From Myxococcales bacterium (GTDB lineage: Bacteria; Myxococcota_A; Polyangia; Nannocystales; Nannocystaceae): a stretch of DNA of 9,500 nucleotides. Every line of letters starts with the position of its first letter. The stretch's first letter is position 1. The stretch lies in contig JAGQIT010000388.1 in the NCBI GenBank assembly GCA_020431135.1, positions 1 through 9,500 on the forward strand, read 5' to 3'. Shown piece after piece: positions 1 through 6,808 of the stretch. The translations under genes were made by a program, and so were the position numbers. Below the pieces are notes generated by a model. That model had not been told where the DNA came from, searched no databases, and saw only the letters and a program-made list of their open reading frames with translations.

Positions 1-209
1 AGCAGGATCGTCGAGATCCCGCCGCCGACCGCCGCCTCGGTGAAGGCGACGTCCATCGAGTGCATGTTGGTCCAGACCAGCGCCATCAGCAGCGAGTAGA
101 CGCTGGTCAGCATCGCTACGGCGTAGAGCGACCGGACCTCGATGATCGCGACCGCGCAGATCGTGACCAAGAAGAGGAGCACGCCGTCGACGAGCAGGAC
201 TTCATTCAT
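1..209 (-). CDS. DUF4040 / MbhD-like subunit of an Mrp-Mnh/Mbh-type membrane complex (partial, 3' end outside window)
   Basis: Sixty-nine complete codons are visible and the gene continues past base 1. The translation starts MNEVLLVDGVLLF and is hydrophobic, with two membrane segments at about residues 5-22 and 28-47. Residues 53-62 read DVAFTEAAVG and are followed by GGGIST, the signature block of the DUF4040 family (MbhD of membrane-bound hydrogenases, also the C-terminal part of MnhA/MrpA). In that family the protein forms part of the membrane ion-translocating module. The start was placed at 209 because an AAGGAGG site lies 9 nt upstream. A second ATG at 205 makes an ATGA overlap with the mnhG stop but sits 13 nt from that site. 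The gene overlaps mnhG by 8 bp, so the two are probably translationally coupled. Family assignment is fairly firm; whether the complex is an antiporter or is hydrogenase-linked cannot be decided from this fragment. Confidence 0.85.
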   Translation of the reverse strand, partial: MNEVLLVDGVLLFLVTICAVAIIEVRSLYAVAMLTSVYSLLMALVWTNMHSMDVAFTEAAVGGGISTIL

Positions 210-519
210 GGTTGGCGTCCTCCTTGGTCCAGGGCTCGAGGCCGTCGAGGCGCGCCGCCTTGGTGATCGCGTGGGTCGCGGTCGGGGCGGTGAAGAAGAG
301 GATGACGGCGATGATCGCCAGGCGGGCGCTGACGCCCCAGTCGGGCGAGACGAAGAGGAGGCCGCCGAGGATCAGCATCTGCGCCAGCGAGTCGGTCTTC
401 CCGGCGGCGTGCAGGCGGCTGTAGAAGTCCGGGAAGCGCAGGAGGCCGACCGAGCCGGCGAGCGAGAACAGGCAGCCGAGCCCGAGGAAGACGGCGGTGA
501 CGGTGTGGGTCCACTCCAT
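202..519 (-). CDS. mnhG: Na+/H+ antiporter subunit G (MnhG/MrpG/PhaG family)
   Basis: This is a 105-residue integral membrane protein, a small subunit of the multi-protein Mrp/Mnh cation/proton antiporter, homologous to MbhC of Mbh-type complexes. The hallmark block GLLRFPDFYSRLHAAGKTDS falls at about residues 25-44. It is followed by a hydrophobic helix (about 45-57) and by FFTAPTATHAITKAA (about 75-89), the family's conserved third segment. Three membrane helices are apparent, matching the family. Length is close to typical (about 100-120). The ATG at 519 has AGGAGG 5 nt upstream, and that site overlaps the stop codon of mnhF. The hydrophilic tail EPWTKEDANHE carries the ribosome site for the next gene. 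Small subunits of these complexes have assembly or structural roles and are not catalytic alone. Identification is secure; the transported ion is unknown. Confidence 0.93.
   Translation of the reverse strand: MEWTHTVTAVFLGLGCLFSLAGSVGLLRFPDFYSRLHAAGKTDSLAQMLILGGLLFVSPDWGVSARLAIIAVILFFTAPTATHAITKAARLDGLEPWTKEDANHE
219..225 (-). promoter_or_regulatory. Shine-Dalgarno site of the DUF4040 gene
   Basis: On the minus strand this reads AAGGAGG and is followed by 9 nt and the ATG at 209. It lies inside the last codons of mnhG (Lys-Glu-Asp-Ala-Asn-His-Glu). It favours the ATG at 209 over the one at 205. Confidence 0.7.
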
Positions 520-524
520 GGCGT

Positions 525-530
525 CCTCCT
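525..530 (-). promoter_or_regulatory. Shine-Dalgarno site of mnhG overlapping the mnhF stop
   Basis: The minus strand reads TAGGAGGACGCCATG. The TAG ends mnhF and its last two bases begin a perfect AGGAGG, 5 nt before the mnhG ATG. Terminating ribosomes would stop on the reinitiation site, which supports translational coupling. Confidence 0.75.
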
Positions 531-783
531 AGTCCAGGCGTCCGGCCTCGATGTACTTGAGGATCGCGACGGTGGTGATGAACGAGACCAGGGCGTAGAC
601 GATCGCCAGGTCGAGGAAGTCGGGGCGGCCGCTGGCGAAGCCGAGGAGGGCGACGAGGATCACCGTCTTGGTGCCCATCGCGTTCATCGCCAGGATCCGG
701 TCGTAGGCGGTCGGCCCGCGCAGCGCTCGGATGAGGATGAGGAAGGCCCCGACCATCAGGGCGATGATGGCGGCGATGTACAT
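529..783 (-). CDS. mnhF: Na+/H+ antiporter subunit F (MnhF/MrpF family)
   Basis: This 84-residue protein has three predicted membrane helices at about residues 3-20, 36-54 and 58-77. The diagnostic block RALRGPTAYDRILAMNAMGT at about residues 19-38 matches the conserved loop of MnhF/MrpF and MbhB (R-GP-x-x-DR-x-x-A-N). The protein is a small membrane subunit of the Mrp antiporter complex. The ATG at 783 directly abuts the TAG of mnhE, giving TAGATG on the coding strand. A GGAGGGG site lies 9 nt upstream, inside the end of mnhE, so translation is likely coupled. The length is usual for the family and no key residue appears missing. Position between mnhE and mnhG reproduces the standard E-F-G order. 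Confidence 0.92.
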   Translation of the reverse strand: MYIAAIIALMVGAFLILIRALRGPTAYDRILAMNAMGTKTVILVALLGFASGRPDFLDLAIVYALVSFITTVAILKYIEAGRLD

Positions 784-1263
784 CTACTTGGTCCCCTCCA
801 GGCGCTTGACCTGGGCCTCCATGCTGCCGTCCTTGAGCCCGTCGGCCGCCTCGGCCGTGAGCGCGTGGATCAGCAGCCCGTCGTCGGTGACCTCGACGGT
901 CACGGTGCCCGGGGTGAGGGTGATGGAGTTGGCGTAGGTGACGGTCCCGAACGCGGTCTTGGTCGAGTAGGGCACCCGGACCATGCGCGGCGACACCGGC
1001 ATCGACGGGCTGAGAACGCGCTTGAGAACGTCGATGTTCGAGATGATCACCTGCCACAGCAGGTAGGGCGCGTAGAGCAGCGCCCGCAGCCAGACCCCGG
1101 GGCCGGGGTAGCTCTCCTCGTCGACGATGCCCATGCGCGCGCCGAGGAAGACGATGAGGGCGATGCAGCCGGCGCCTACGGCCATCAGGAAGGAGTTGTG
1201 AAACTGCCCCGAGAGGACCGCGTAGAAGCCACAGAGCACGAGTACGAAGGTCAAATATCGCAT
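784..1263 (-). CDS. mnhE: Na+/H+ antiporter subunit E (MnhE/MrpE family)
   Basis: This 159-residue protein matches the usual MnhE/MrpE length (about 160). The N-terminal half is hydrophobic, with membrane segments at about residues 3-20, 24-42 and 60-76. The cytoplasmic C-terminal half carries the family signature YANSITLTPGTVTVEV (about 109-124), followed by LLIHALTAEA. Within Mrp-type complexes this subunit helps assemble the antiporter; MbhA is the homologue in Mbh complexes. It is the first gene of the leftward operon as far as the window shows. The ATG at 1263 opens a good membrane segment (MRYLTFVLVLCGF), but I see no convincing Shine-Dalgarno site before it, unlike its downstream partners. 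An alternative start is not obvious. The operon probably continues left with further subunits. Confidence 0.92.
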   Translation of the reverse strand: MRYLTFVLVLCGFYAVLSGQFHNSFLMAVGAGCIALIVFLGARMGIVDEESYPGPGVWLRALLYAPYLLWQVIISNIDVLKRVLSPSMPVSPRMVRVPYSTKTAFGTVTYANSITLTPGTVTVEVTDDGLLIHALTAEAADGLKDGSMEAQVKRLEGTK

Positions 1264-1409
1264 CGTCGCGTGGACGTAAGGCTATCGGAGACGGCGTGTC
1301 GATGGATACAAAAAAATTGCCTGACGGATTTCGCTCGCCGCCGAGATCGTCCGCGTGCTCGATCGTCGCGCGTCGATTCTTCGCCGCGCACGAGCGCCGC
1401 GCAGGGGGC

Positions 1410-1423
1410 CGCGCGCGCGCGCG
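1410..1423. repeat. CG dinucleotide run (14 bp, Z-DNA-prone)
   Basis: Seven consecutive CG dinucleotides occur in the mnhE/mutS2 intergenic region. Alternating CG tracts can flip to Z-DNA under negative supercoiling, a known property of such sequence. A function here is speculative, and short CG runs are expected at this base composition. Confidence 0.6.
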
Positions 1424-1516
1424 ATCGGTGCATGTTCAGCGACTCTGTCGCGGCGCCGCGCGAGCGTCGGGTCGCCGGTCGATCGGTGCTGCGCGGCGAC
1501 GCCATCGTGATCTAGG

Positions 1517-1546
1517 ATGACCGCCGCGCCGGGGAGGGGGCATACT
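1517..1546 (+). promoter_or_regulatory. Candidate mutS2 promoter
   Basis: ATGACC (1517-1522) matches four of six bases of the TTGACA -35 consensus. After an 18 bp spacer, CATACT (1541-1546) matches four of six of the TATAAT -10 consensus. The last -10 base lies 8 nt before the GTG at 1555, so transcription would begin at or next to the start codon. The GGGGAGGGGG at 1531-1540 is 14 nt from the GTG, too far for a normal Shine-Dalgarno site, and would fall in the spacer. Inferred from sequence only. Confidence 0.4.
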
Positions 1547-1554
1547 CTCGCCCC

Positions 1555-4080
1555 GTGAGCTACGAGCGCGCAGCGCTGCACCACCTCGGGTGGATCGACC
1601 TCTGCGAGCGCCTCGCCGGGCACCTGGCGACGGAGCTGGCCGCGGCGCGCCTCGAGGCCGCGCTCGAGGCGGATCTCGGCGGCCGCGCGCGGACCGAGGA
1701 GAGGGGCGGCGACGCGGCGATCGGCGATCGCTGCGTCGATCCGGCGATCGTCCGCCGGCGCTTCGCCGAGCTCGATGAGCTCGAGGCGACCTTGACCCGC
1801 GCGGCCTCATCGACCGCGTTCGGCGAGGCGCTGACGCGGGTGAAGGACGTGTCGGCGGCGCTCGGCCGCGCCCGCCACGGCGCCCGCTTGCGCGCCGAGG
1901 AGCTCCGCGAGATCCGCGATCTCCTCGGCGCGGTCGCGATCCTCCTCCGGGTCTGCGCCGAGGGGGGCGACGCGGTCGGCCCCAACCTCGGCGCCCGCGT
2001 CGACAACCTCGCGTCGCTCCCAGAGCTCCGCGCCCAGCTCGATCGCGCCATCGGCGACGGACCGGAGGGCGAGGCGATCGTCGTCGACGACGCGAGCCCG
2101 GCGCTGGCGAGCGCGCGCCGGAAGATCCGCCAGCACAAGCAGCGCCTGCGCAAGGAGGCCGAGGCGCTGATGCGCACGGCGGACGTCCGCGACGCGCTCC
2201 GCGACGCCTACTTCACGGAGCGCGAGGGCCGGGTGGTCCTGCCGATGCGCGCCGACGCCTACTCGAAGGGGACGACGCCCGGGATCATCCACGACACCAG
2301 CGGCAGCGGCGGCACCCTCTTCGTCGAGCCGACCGCGCTGATCGCCGGCAACAACGCGCTGCGCGAGGCCCAGCTCGCCGCCGCGGCCGAGGTCCGGCGG
2401 ATCCTCGAGGCGCTGTCGCGCGCGGTCGGCGAGGTCGCGGACGCGCTCGCCGAGGATCTCGAGGGGCTCGTGGCGATCGACGGGATCCGGGCGCGCCTGC
2501 GCCTGAGCCAGGCGATCCGCGGGATCACGCCGAAGGTCGTCAGCGTCGACGCCGGGGCTGCGCGCCTCGAGCTGCCGGCGATGCGCCACCCGCTCCTCGA
2601 GCTGAGCGGCGTCGACGTGGTCGCCAACGACATGATCCTCGACGTCGGCGCGGCGATGATCATCTCGGGGCCGAACGCCGGCGGCAAGACGGTCGCGCTC
2701 AAGACCACGGGGCTGTGCCTGCTCCTCGCCCAGGCGGGGATCCGCCTGCCGACGGGGGCGCCCGCGACCCTGCCGCTCTTTCGCGAGGTCGTCACCGACG
2801 TAGGCGACGACCAGTCGATCTTCGCCAACCTCAGCACGTTCTCGGCCCACATCGCCCACGTCCGCGAGGCCCTCGAGCGGGCGGCGGCGGACGGCCCGGG
2901 GACGCTCGTGCTCCTCGACGAGATCGCCGTCGGCACCGATCCCGAGCAGGGGGTCGCGCTCGCCGAGGCGATCCTCCGGGCGCTCGTCGACGCCGGCGCG
3001 ACCGCGGTGATCACCACCCACTACGAGCGCCTCAAGGAGCTCGCGGGCGAGCTCCCCGCGAGCTTCGCCAACGCGGCGGTCGGCTTCGACCTCGAGGCGA
3101 TGGCGCCGACCTTCCGCCTGGCGCTCGGGGTCCCGGGGCCGTCGAGCGCCTTCGCGGTCGCCCGTCGCCTCGGCCTCCCGGAGGCGATCCTCGCCGACGC
3201 CGAGGCGCGGGTGTCGACGGCCCGGCGCTCGCTCGAGGAGCTCCTCCTCCAGGTCAACGCCGAGCGCGAGGCGCAGGCGGCGATGCGCGTCGAGCTCGAG
3301 GCGGCCCGCGAAGAGACGCTGCGGCGCCTGAAGAGCGCGCGCGAGCGCGAGGCGGCGGCGCTCAGCAAGGCGCGCTCGCGCAAGCAGCGGGCCTACGTCG
3401 AGGCGGCGGTCGAGCTGCGATCGCTGCGCGACGAGGTCCAGCGCCTGCGCAAGCGCGTGCGCGAGCAGGGCGACGCCGAGGCGCTCGTCGACGGGCGCAA
3501 GGCCGAGCGGCAGCTCCGCGATCGCCTCCATGAGCAGCTCGAGCCGGCCAAGCCTGCCCCCGGGGCGCCGCCGAAGGAGCTCGCGGTCGGCGATGTGGTC
3601 CACGTCGTCAAGCTCGACGCCGCGGGCGAGATCGTCAGCCTCCAGGGGAGCAAGGTGGTGGTCCAGGTCGGGGCGATCCGGACGACGGTGCGCCGCCGCG
3701 ACCTCCGGCCGACGAAGGAGCCCGAGGAGCCGCGGCGCAAGGTCAAGCCGCAGGCGGCGGCGCCGGTGCGGAGCTGGGCGTCGTCGACCGCGGCCGCGCA
3801 CTTCGGCGACGAGGCGAAGGCGGTGACCCGTTCGGTCGACAACGTCGTCGATCTCCGCGGGACGCGGGCCGACGACGCGCTCCGCGAGCTCGATCGCTTC
3901 CTCGATCAGGCTCTGCGCGCCGATCAGGACGTCGTCGTGATCCAGCACGGGCACGGCTCAGGGGCGCTGCGCCAGGCGGTCCGCGAGCACCTGGGGCGCC
4001 TCGGCTACGTCCGCAAGCAGCGCTCCGGGCTGTCCTCCGAGGGCGGCGCCGCGGTCACGGTCGCCTGGCTCGATCCCTAG
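1555..4080 (+). CDS. mutS2: MutS2 family ATPase/endonuclease with C-terminal Smr domain
   Basis: This 841-residue protein is somewhat longer than typical MutS2 (about 780). The MutS core has the Walker A motif GPNAGGKT at residues 372-379, the Ser427-Thr428 signature in FANLSTFSAH, Walker B LLDE with Asp455-Glu456, and His489 in TTHYERLKEL. A charged coiled coil spans about 520-650. A KOW-like beta segment begins near 675 (ELAVGDVVHVV). The C-terminal Smr nuclease domain (about 763-841) has VVDLRG (764-769) and HGHGSG (798-803). The mismatch-recognition domain of MutS1 is absent, as expected. Known MutS2 proteins suppress homologous recombination or, in Bacillus, act on collided ribosomes. 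Start at the GTG at 1555 gives the usual N-terminus (YERAALHHLGW resembles the family's opening helix). The protein looks intact. The next gene begins 49 bp downstream. Confidence 0.95.
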   Translation: MSYERAALHHLGWIDLCERLAGHLATELAAARLEAALEADLGGRARTEERGGDAAIGDRCVDPAIVRRRFAELDELEATLTRAASSTAFGEALTRVKDVSAALGRARHGARLRAEELREIRDLLGAVAILLRVCAEGGDAVGPNLGARVDNLASLPELRAQLDRAIGDGPEGEAIVVDDASPALASARRKIRQHKQRLRKEAEALMRTADVRDALRDAYFTEREGRVVLPMRADAYSKGTTPGIIHDTSGSGGTLFVEPTALIAGNNALREAQLAAAAEVRRILEALSRAVGEVADALAEDLEGLVAIDGIRARLRLSQAIRGITPKVVSVDAGAARLELPAMRHPLLELSGVDVVANDMILDVGAAMIISGPNAGGKTVALKTTGLCLLLAQAGIRLPTGAPATLPLFREVVTDVGDDQSIFANLSTFSAHIAHVREALERAAADGPGTLVLLDEIAVGTDPEQGVALAEAILRALVDAGATAVITTHYERLKELAGELPASFANAAVGFDLEAMAPTFRLALGVPGPSSAFAVARRLGLPEAILADAEARVSTARRSLEELLLQVNAEREAQAAMRVELEAAREETLRRLKSAREREAAALSKARSRKQRAYVEAAVELRSLRDEVQRLRKRVREQGDAEALVDGRKAERQLRDRLHEQLEPAKPAPGAPPKELAVGDVVHVVKLDAAGEIVSLQGSKVVVQVGAIRTTVRRRDLRPTKEPEEPRRKVKPQAAAPVRSWASSTAAAHFGDEAKAVTRSVDNVVDLRGTRADDALRELDRFLDQALRADQDVVVIQHGHGSGALRQAVREHLGRLGYVRKQRSGLSSEGGAAVTVAWLDP

Positions 4081-4097
4081 AAGACCGGCTCGATCCC
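4067..4097 (+). repeat. 11-bp direct repeat across the mutS2 stop
   Basis: GGCTCGATCCC occurs at 4067-4077 and again at 4087-4097, a 20-bp period. The first copy lies in the last codons of mutS2 and the second lies just after its stop. The unit is not a multiple of three, so the second copy is out of frame. It looks like a short slippage duplication; no function is implied. Confidence 0.6.
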
Positions 4098-4116
4098 CTG
4101 TGGCCGCGACATTCGG

Positions 4117-4122
4117 TATCGT
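4117..4122 (+). promoter_or_regulatory. Candidate -10 box of sppA
   Basis: TATCGT fits TAnnnT and lies 7 nt before the ATG at 4130. No Shine-Dalgarno site is visible before that ATG and no clear -35 box is present. The same arrangement precedes the peroxidase gene and, approximately, mutS2. If active it would give a leaderless sppA transcript from within the mutS2-sppA gap. Confidence 0.3.
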
Positions 4123-4129
4123 CGCCGGG

Positions 4130-6799
4130 ATGTCGGGGAGCGTACGCAGCCGCGCGGGGGCCCTCGCGATCCTTCTAGGCCTCGGCGCGGGGCTCAGCGT
4201 CGGCCTCGCGCCAGGCGAGGCCGCGGCCGATCCGGAGGTCGGCGAGCAGCGGTCGACGCTCCGCGACCTCGACCACCCGACGACGATCATCGCCGGCGAG
4301 GCCGACGGCGCGGCGACGGTGATGAACCCGAGCAACCTCGGCTTCCTCCGCGGCGTCAGCGGGGTGCTCGAGGGATCGCTCGCCGGCCGCGGCTCGCTGC
4401 GCCGCGGCTCGGGCGTCGGCGCCTTCCTCGGGATCCCGCTCGGCCTCAGGGCGCTCGGCCTCGGTCGACTCGCGGCGCTCGGCCTCGGCTACCAGGTGCT
4501 CTTCCCCAAGCGCGTCGACATCTTCAACCTCCCCCCGGGCGAGAGCATCGTCGACGCTCGCTTCCACAAGCTCAGCCTCGCCCTCGCCGTGCCGCTCGAG
4601 CGCTTGGTCCGGGGGCTGAGCGTCGGCCTCGCCTACGGGCGCCTGTTCTCGCGCTCCAACCCGCTCGCAGACGGCGTCAACCAGCTCGACCTGGCGATGA
4701 CCTACCGCGCGCACGAGCGCGTCGCCCTCGGCCTCGTCGCCCGCGGCCTCAACGCGCCGCGGATGGCCCTCGGCGAGCAGTGGGAGCGCCACCCGATCGA
4801 GCTCGATCCGGAGATCGCCGTGCGCCCCCTCGGCACCCGCAACCTCGAGATCGGCCTCGGCGGGCGGATCATCCCGATGCGCCGCACGGGTCCGCTGCGC
4901 TGGCCGGCGCCGTGGCAGCCGCGGGCGCGGGCGAGCTTCGCCGTCGGTCCGATCGGCCTGTTCTCGGAGGCAGAGCTCCTCCTCATCGGCCAGGTCGACG
5001 ACAGGGGCGCGGCGAGCTTCGGCCCCGGGATGCGCTGGATGACCGGGCTGTCGGTGGATCTCCAGCACGTCGGGGTCGCGGGCGGGCCCGTGGGCGGCCT
5101 CGGCGGGATCGACGGCGGCGCCGCGCGCCTGCGCGTGTCGGCGGAGCGCTACGACGCCCCGGCGCCGCGACCCCGCGAGGTCACGCGGATCCGCCTCGCG
5201 GACTTCCGCGGCGACCGCAAGCTCGCGCGCCTCGTCGAGCTCCTCGAGGAGCTGCCGGCCGGCTCGGCGATCGCCGTCGAGACCCGCGGGATGAACTACG
5301 GCTGGGCCCAGGCCGAGGAGCTGCGCGAGGCGCTGACGCGCCTGCGCGAGCGCGGCGGCGAGGTGCTGGCCTACCTCGAGGGTGGGTCGCTCGGGACCTA
5401 CTACGTCGCCTCGGCGGCCGACCGGATCGTCGCTCACCCGCAGCGGCGTCTCGGGATCGTCGGCGTCCACGCGGAGGTCTACTACTTCGGTGAGCTCCTC
5501 GAGCGGCTCGGGGCGCGCGGCGAGTTCCTGAGGATCGCCGAGTACAAGGCCCGGCCCGAGACCTACGAGCGCGCGAGCGCGACCGCGCCGGTCGTCGCCC
5601 AGCGCGAGCTCTTCTACGCGGACCTCTACGCGACCGTCGTGGCGACGATCGCCGGCGGCCGCGAGGTCACGCCCGAGGTCGTCCGCGGCTGGGTCGACGC
5701 CGCGCCGCTCGGCCCGGACGAGGCGCGCACGCGCGGCTTGGTCGACGCGCTCGCCTACGCGGACGAGCTCGACGACGCCCTCGAGGACTGGCTCGAGCGG
5801 CCGGTGAAGCTGCGGGCGCCGAGCAAGCGACCGGAGCACGCGCACGCGCTCGGCCGCGGCCCCGAGATCGCGGTCATCCACGTCGACGGGATCCTCCGCG
5901 GCGGCGCGAGCTTCAAGGTGCCGCTGGTGAACCAGCGGATCGCCGGCGCGAAGACGCTCACGAAGGCGATCGCCGACGTCCGCAAGGACCCGCGGGTGCG
6001 CGCGGTCATCGTCCGCATCGACAGCATCGGCGGCTCGGTCGCCGCGGCCGCGGCCATCACCCGCGAGCTCGAGCTGACCGCGGCGAAGAAGCCGGTGATC
6101 GTCTCCTTCGGCAATATCGCCGCGAGCGGCGGCTACTACGTGGCGACGGCCGGCTCGGTGATCTTCACCGACGCCCTGACCTCGACGGGGAGCATCGGCG
6201 TCTTCCGCCCCAAGGTCGACCTCTCGGGCTTCCTCGCCAAGCTCGGCGTCGGCGTCGATCGGGTCCAGCGGGGCGCCGCCGCGGGCATCGGCGCGTGGAC
6301 CAAGCCCTACAGCGAGGCCGAGCGCGCCGCGGCTCTCGCCGGCATCGAGGAGAGCTACCGGATCTTCACCGACCGCGTCGCGGCGGCTCGAGGGCTCGAC
6401 GCCGCGGCCGTCGACGCGGTCGCGCGCGGGCGGATCTGGCGAGGTGTCCGCGCCCTCGACAGGGGGCTCGCGGATCATGACGGCGGCCTCTACGACGCCC
6501 TCGTCCACGCGCGCGCGCTCCTCGGCCGCGCGGGCGCCCGCGCGGAGGTCGTCCACCTGCCGGCGAAGACGGGGCTCAAGGGACAGCTCGCGGCGCTCGG
6601 CGCCCTCGGCGTGGCGATGGGGGCTGCGACGGGCGAGGTGGGGGTCGACGGCGACGACGCGGCGCTCCTCGACGGCGTCGGCGTCGCCGTCCTCGGACCC
6701 TTCCTCCCGGCGCTCCGCCGCCTGCCGCTCAACCTGTGGCTGGCGCCCGCGGTCGACGAGCTGGCGATGGTCACCGAGGTCTTCGAGGAGTCGGTGTAG
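4130..6799 (+). CDS. sppA: Signal peptide peptidase SppA (S49 family) fused to an N-terminal beta-barrel-like domain
   Basis: The protein has 889 residues against about 620 for E. coli SppA. Residues 1-33 look like a cleavable signal peptide: Arg6 and Arg8, a hydrophobic core, then AAA before Asp34. Residues about 43-340 read as alternating amphipathic beta strands with many glycines, including ATVMNPSNLGF at 62-72, the kind of NP-x-N/G-L block found in FadL/PorV-like outer-membrane barrels. Two S49 subdomains follow, at about 350-560 and 578-800. Lys473 in AEYKARPETY aligns with the catalytic Lys209 of E. coli SppA. Ser666 in NIAASGGYYVATAG aligns with Ser409, followed by LTSTGSIGVF. The 193-residue spacing is close to the E. 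coli value of 200. SppA proteases cleave remnant signal peptides and other membrane-associated peptides. The ATG at 4130 gives the cleaner signal peptide; a GTG at 4100 would add ten residues. A 70-residue hydrophobic and glycine-rich C-terminal tail is extra. The peptidase call is secure; barrel and outer-membrane location are inferred. Confidence 0.9.
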   Translation: MSGSVRSRAGALAILLGLGAGLSVGLAPGEAAADPEVGEQRSTLRDLDHPTTIIAGEADGAATVMNPSNLGFLRGVSGVLEGSLAGRGSLRRGSGVGAFLGIPLGLRALGLGRLAALGLGYQVLFPKRVDIFNLPPGESIVDARFHKLSLALAVPLERLVRGLSVGLAYGRLFSRSNPLADGVNQLDLAMTYRAHERVALGLVARGLNAPRMALGEQWERHPIELDPEIAVRPLGTRNLEIGLGGRIIPMRRTGPLRWPAPWQPRARASFAVGPIGLFSEAELLLIGQVDDRGAASFGPGMRWMTGLSVDLQHVGVAGGPVGGLGGIDGGAARLRVSAERYDAPAPRPREVTRIRLADFRGDRKLARLVELLEELPAGSAIAVETRGMNYGWAQAEELREALTRLRERGGEVLAYLEGGSLGTYYVASAADRIVAHPQRRLGIVGVHAEVYYFGELLERLGARGEFLRIAEYKARPETYERASATAPVVAQRELFYADLYATVVATIAGGREVTPEVVRGWVDAAPLGPDEARTRGLVDALAYADELDDALEDWLERPVKLRAPSKRPEHAHALGRGPEIAVIHVDGILRGGASFKVPLVNQRIAGAKTLTKAIADVRKDPRVRAVIVRIDSIGGSVAAAAAITRELELTAAKKPVIVSFGNIAASGGYYVATAGSVIFTDALTSTGSIGVFRPKVDLSGFLAKLGVGVDRVQRGAAAGIGAWTKPYSEAERAAALAGIEESYRIFTDRVAAARGLDAAAVDAVARGRIWRGVRALDRGLADHDGGLYDALVHARALLGRAGARAEVVHLPAKTGLKGQLAALGALGVAMGAATGEVGVDGDDAALLDGVGVAVLGPFLPALRRLPLNLWLAPAVDELAMVTEVFEESV

Positions 6800-6808
6800 T
6801 CGGTGTAG
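6791..6808 (+). repeat. 9-bp tandem repeat duplicating the sppA stop
   Basis: TCGGTGTAG is repeated exactly twice, at 6791-6799 and 6800-6808. The first copy encodes Ser-Val-stop at the end of sppA. The second is in phase, so readthrough of the first stop would add only Ser-Val before a second TAG. Confidence 0.7.

Larger units (their letters stand above)
1264..1554. promoter_or_regulatory. Divergent intergenic region between mnhE and mutS2
   Basis: These 291 bp separate the leftward antiporter operon from rightward mutS2 and must hold both promoters if each gene has its own. An A7 run at 1310-1316 (T7 read leftward) is the only AT-rich patch and could act as an UP-like or bend element for mnhE. 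For mnhE a TAGCCT hexamer on the minus strand (1284-1279) is a possible -10, 15 nt before the ATG, but no well-spaced -35 is visible. Other contents are a CG dinucleotide run (1410-1423) and two copies of CGATCGGTGC (1422-1431 and 1480-1489). Open frames crossing the region are Arg-rich and look non-coding. Confidence 0.45.

Noticed and set aside
1251..1505. Possible small Arg-rich protein in the mnhE/mutS2 gap (minus strand)
   Set aside because: It overlaps the mnhE start, has extreme Arg content typical of non-coding GC-rich DNA, and has no ribosome site or recognisable fold.
142..1515. Long plus-strand open frame (457 codons) opposite the antiporter genes
   Set aside because: It runs antisense to four clearly recognisable membrane-protein genes and translates to Asp/Gly/Arg/Val-rich low-complexity sequence with no motif. 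Long antisense frames are expected when codon third positions are nearly all G or C.
1531..1540. GGGGAGGGGG as the ribosome-binding site of mutS2
   Set aside because: It ends 14 nt before the GTG, beyond the usual 5-10 nt, and lies between the candidate -35 and -10 boxes.
1807..3954. Minus-strand open frame of 715 codons opposite mutS2
   Set aside because: Composition is dominated by Arg, Asp, Leu and Ala with no recognisable domain; the opposite strand encodes a complete MutS2 with all its motifs. A codon-bias artefact.
4100..4129. GTG at 4100 as the sppA start
   Set aside because: It would add ten residues before a signal peptide that is already complete from the ATG at 4130, and it has no ribosome-binding site. 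Not excluded, only less likely.
4175..6556. Minus-strand open frame of 793 codons opposite sppA
   Set aside because: Same pattern: charged low-complexity translation, no plausible start signal, and the opposite strand holds a peptidase with intact catalytic motifs.
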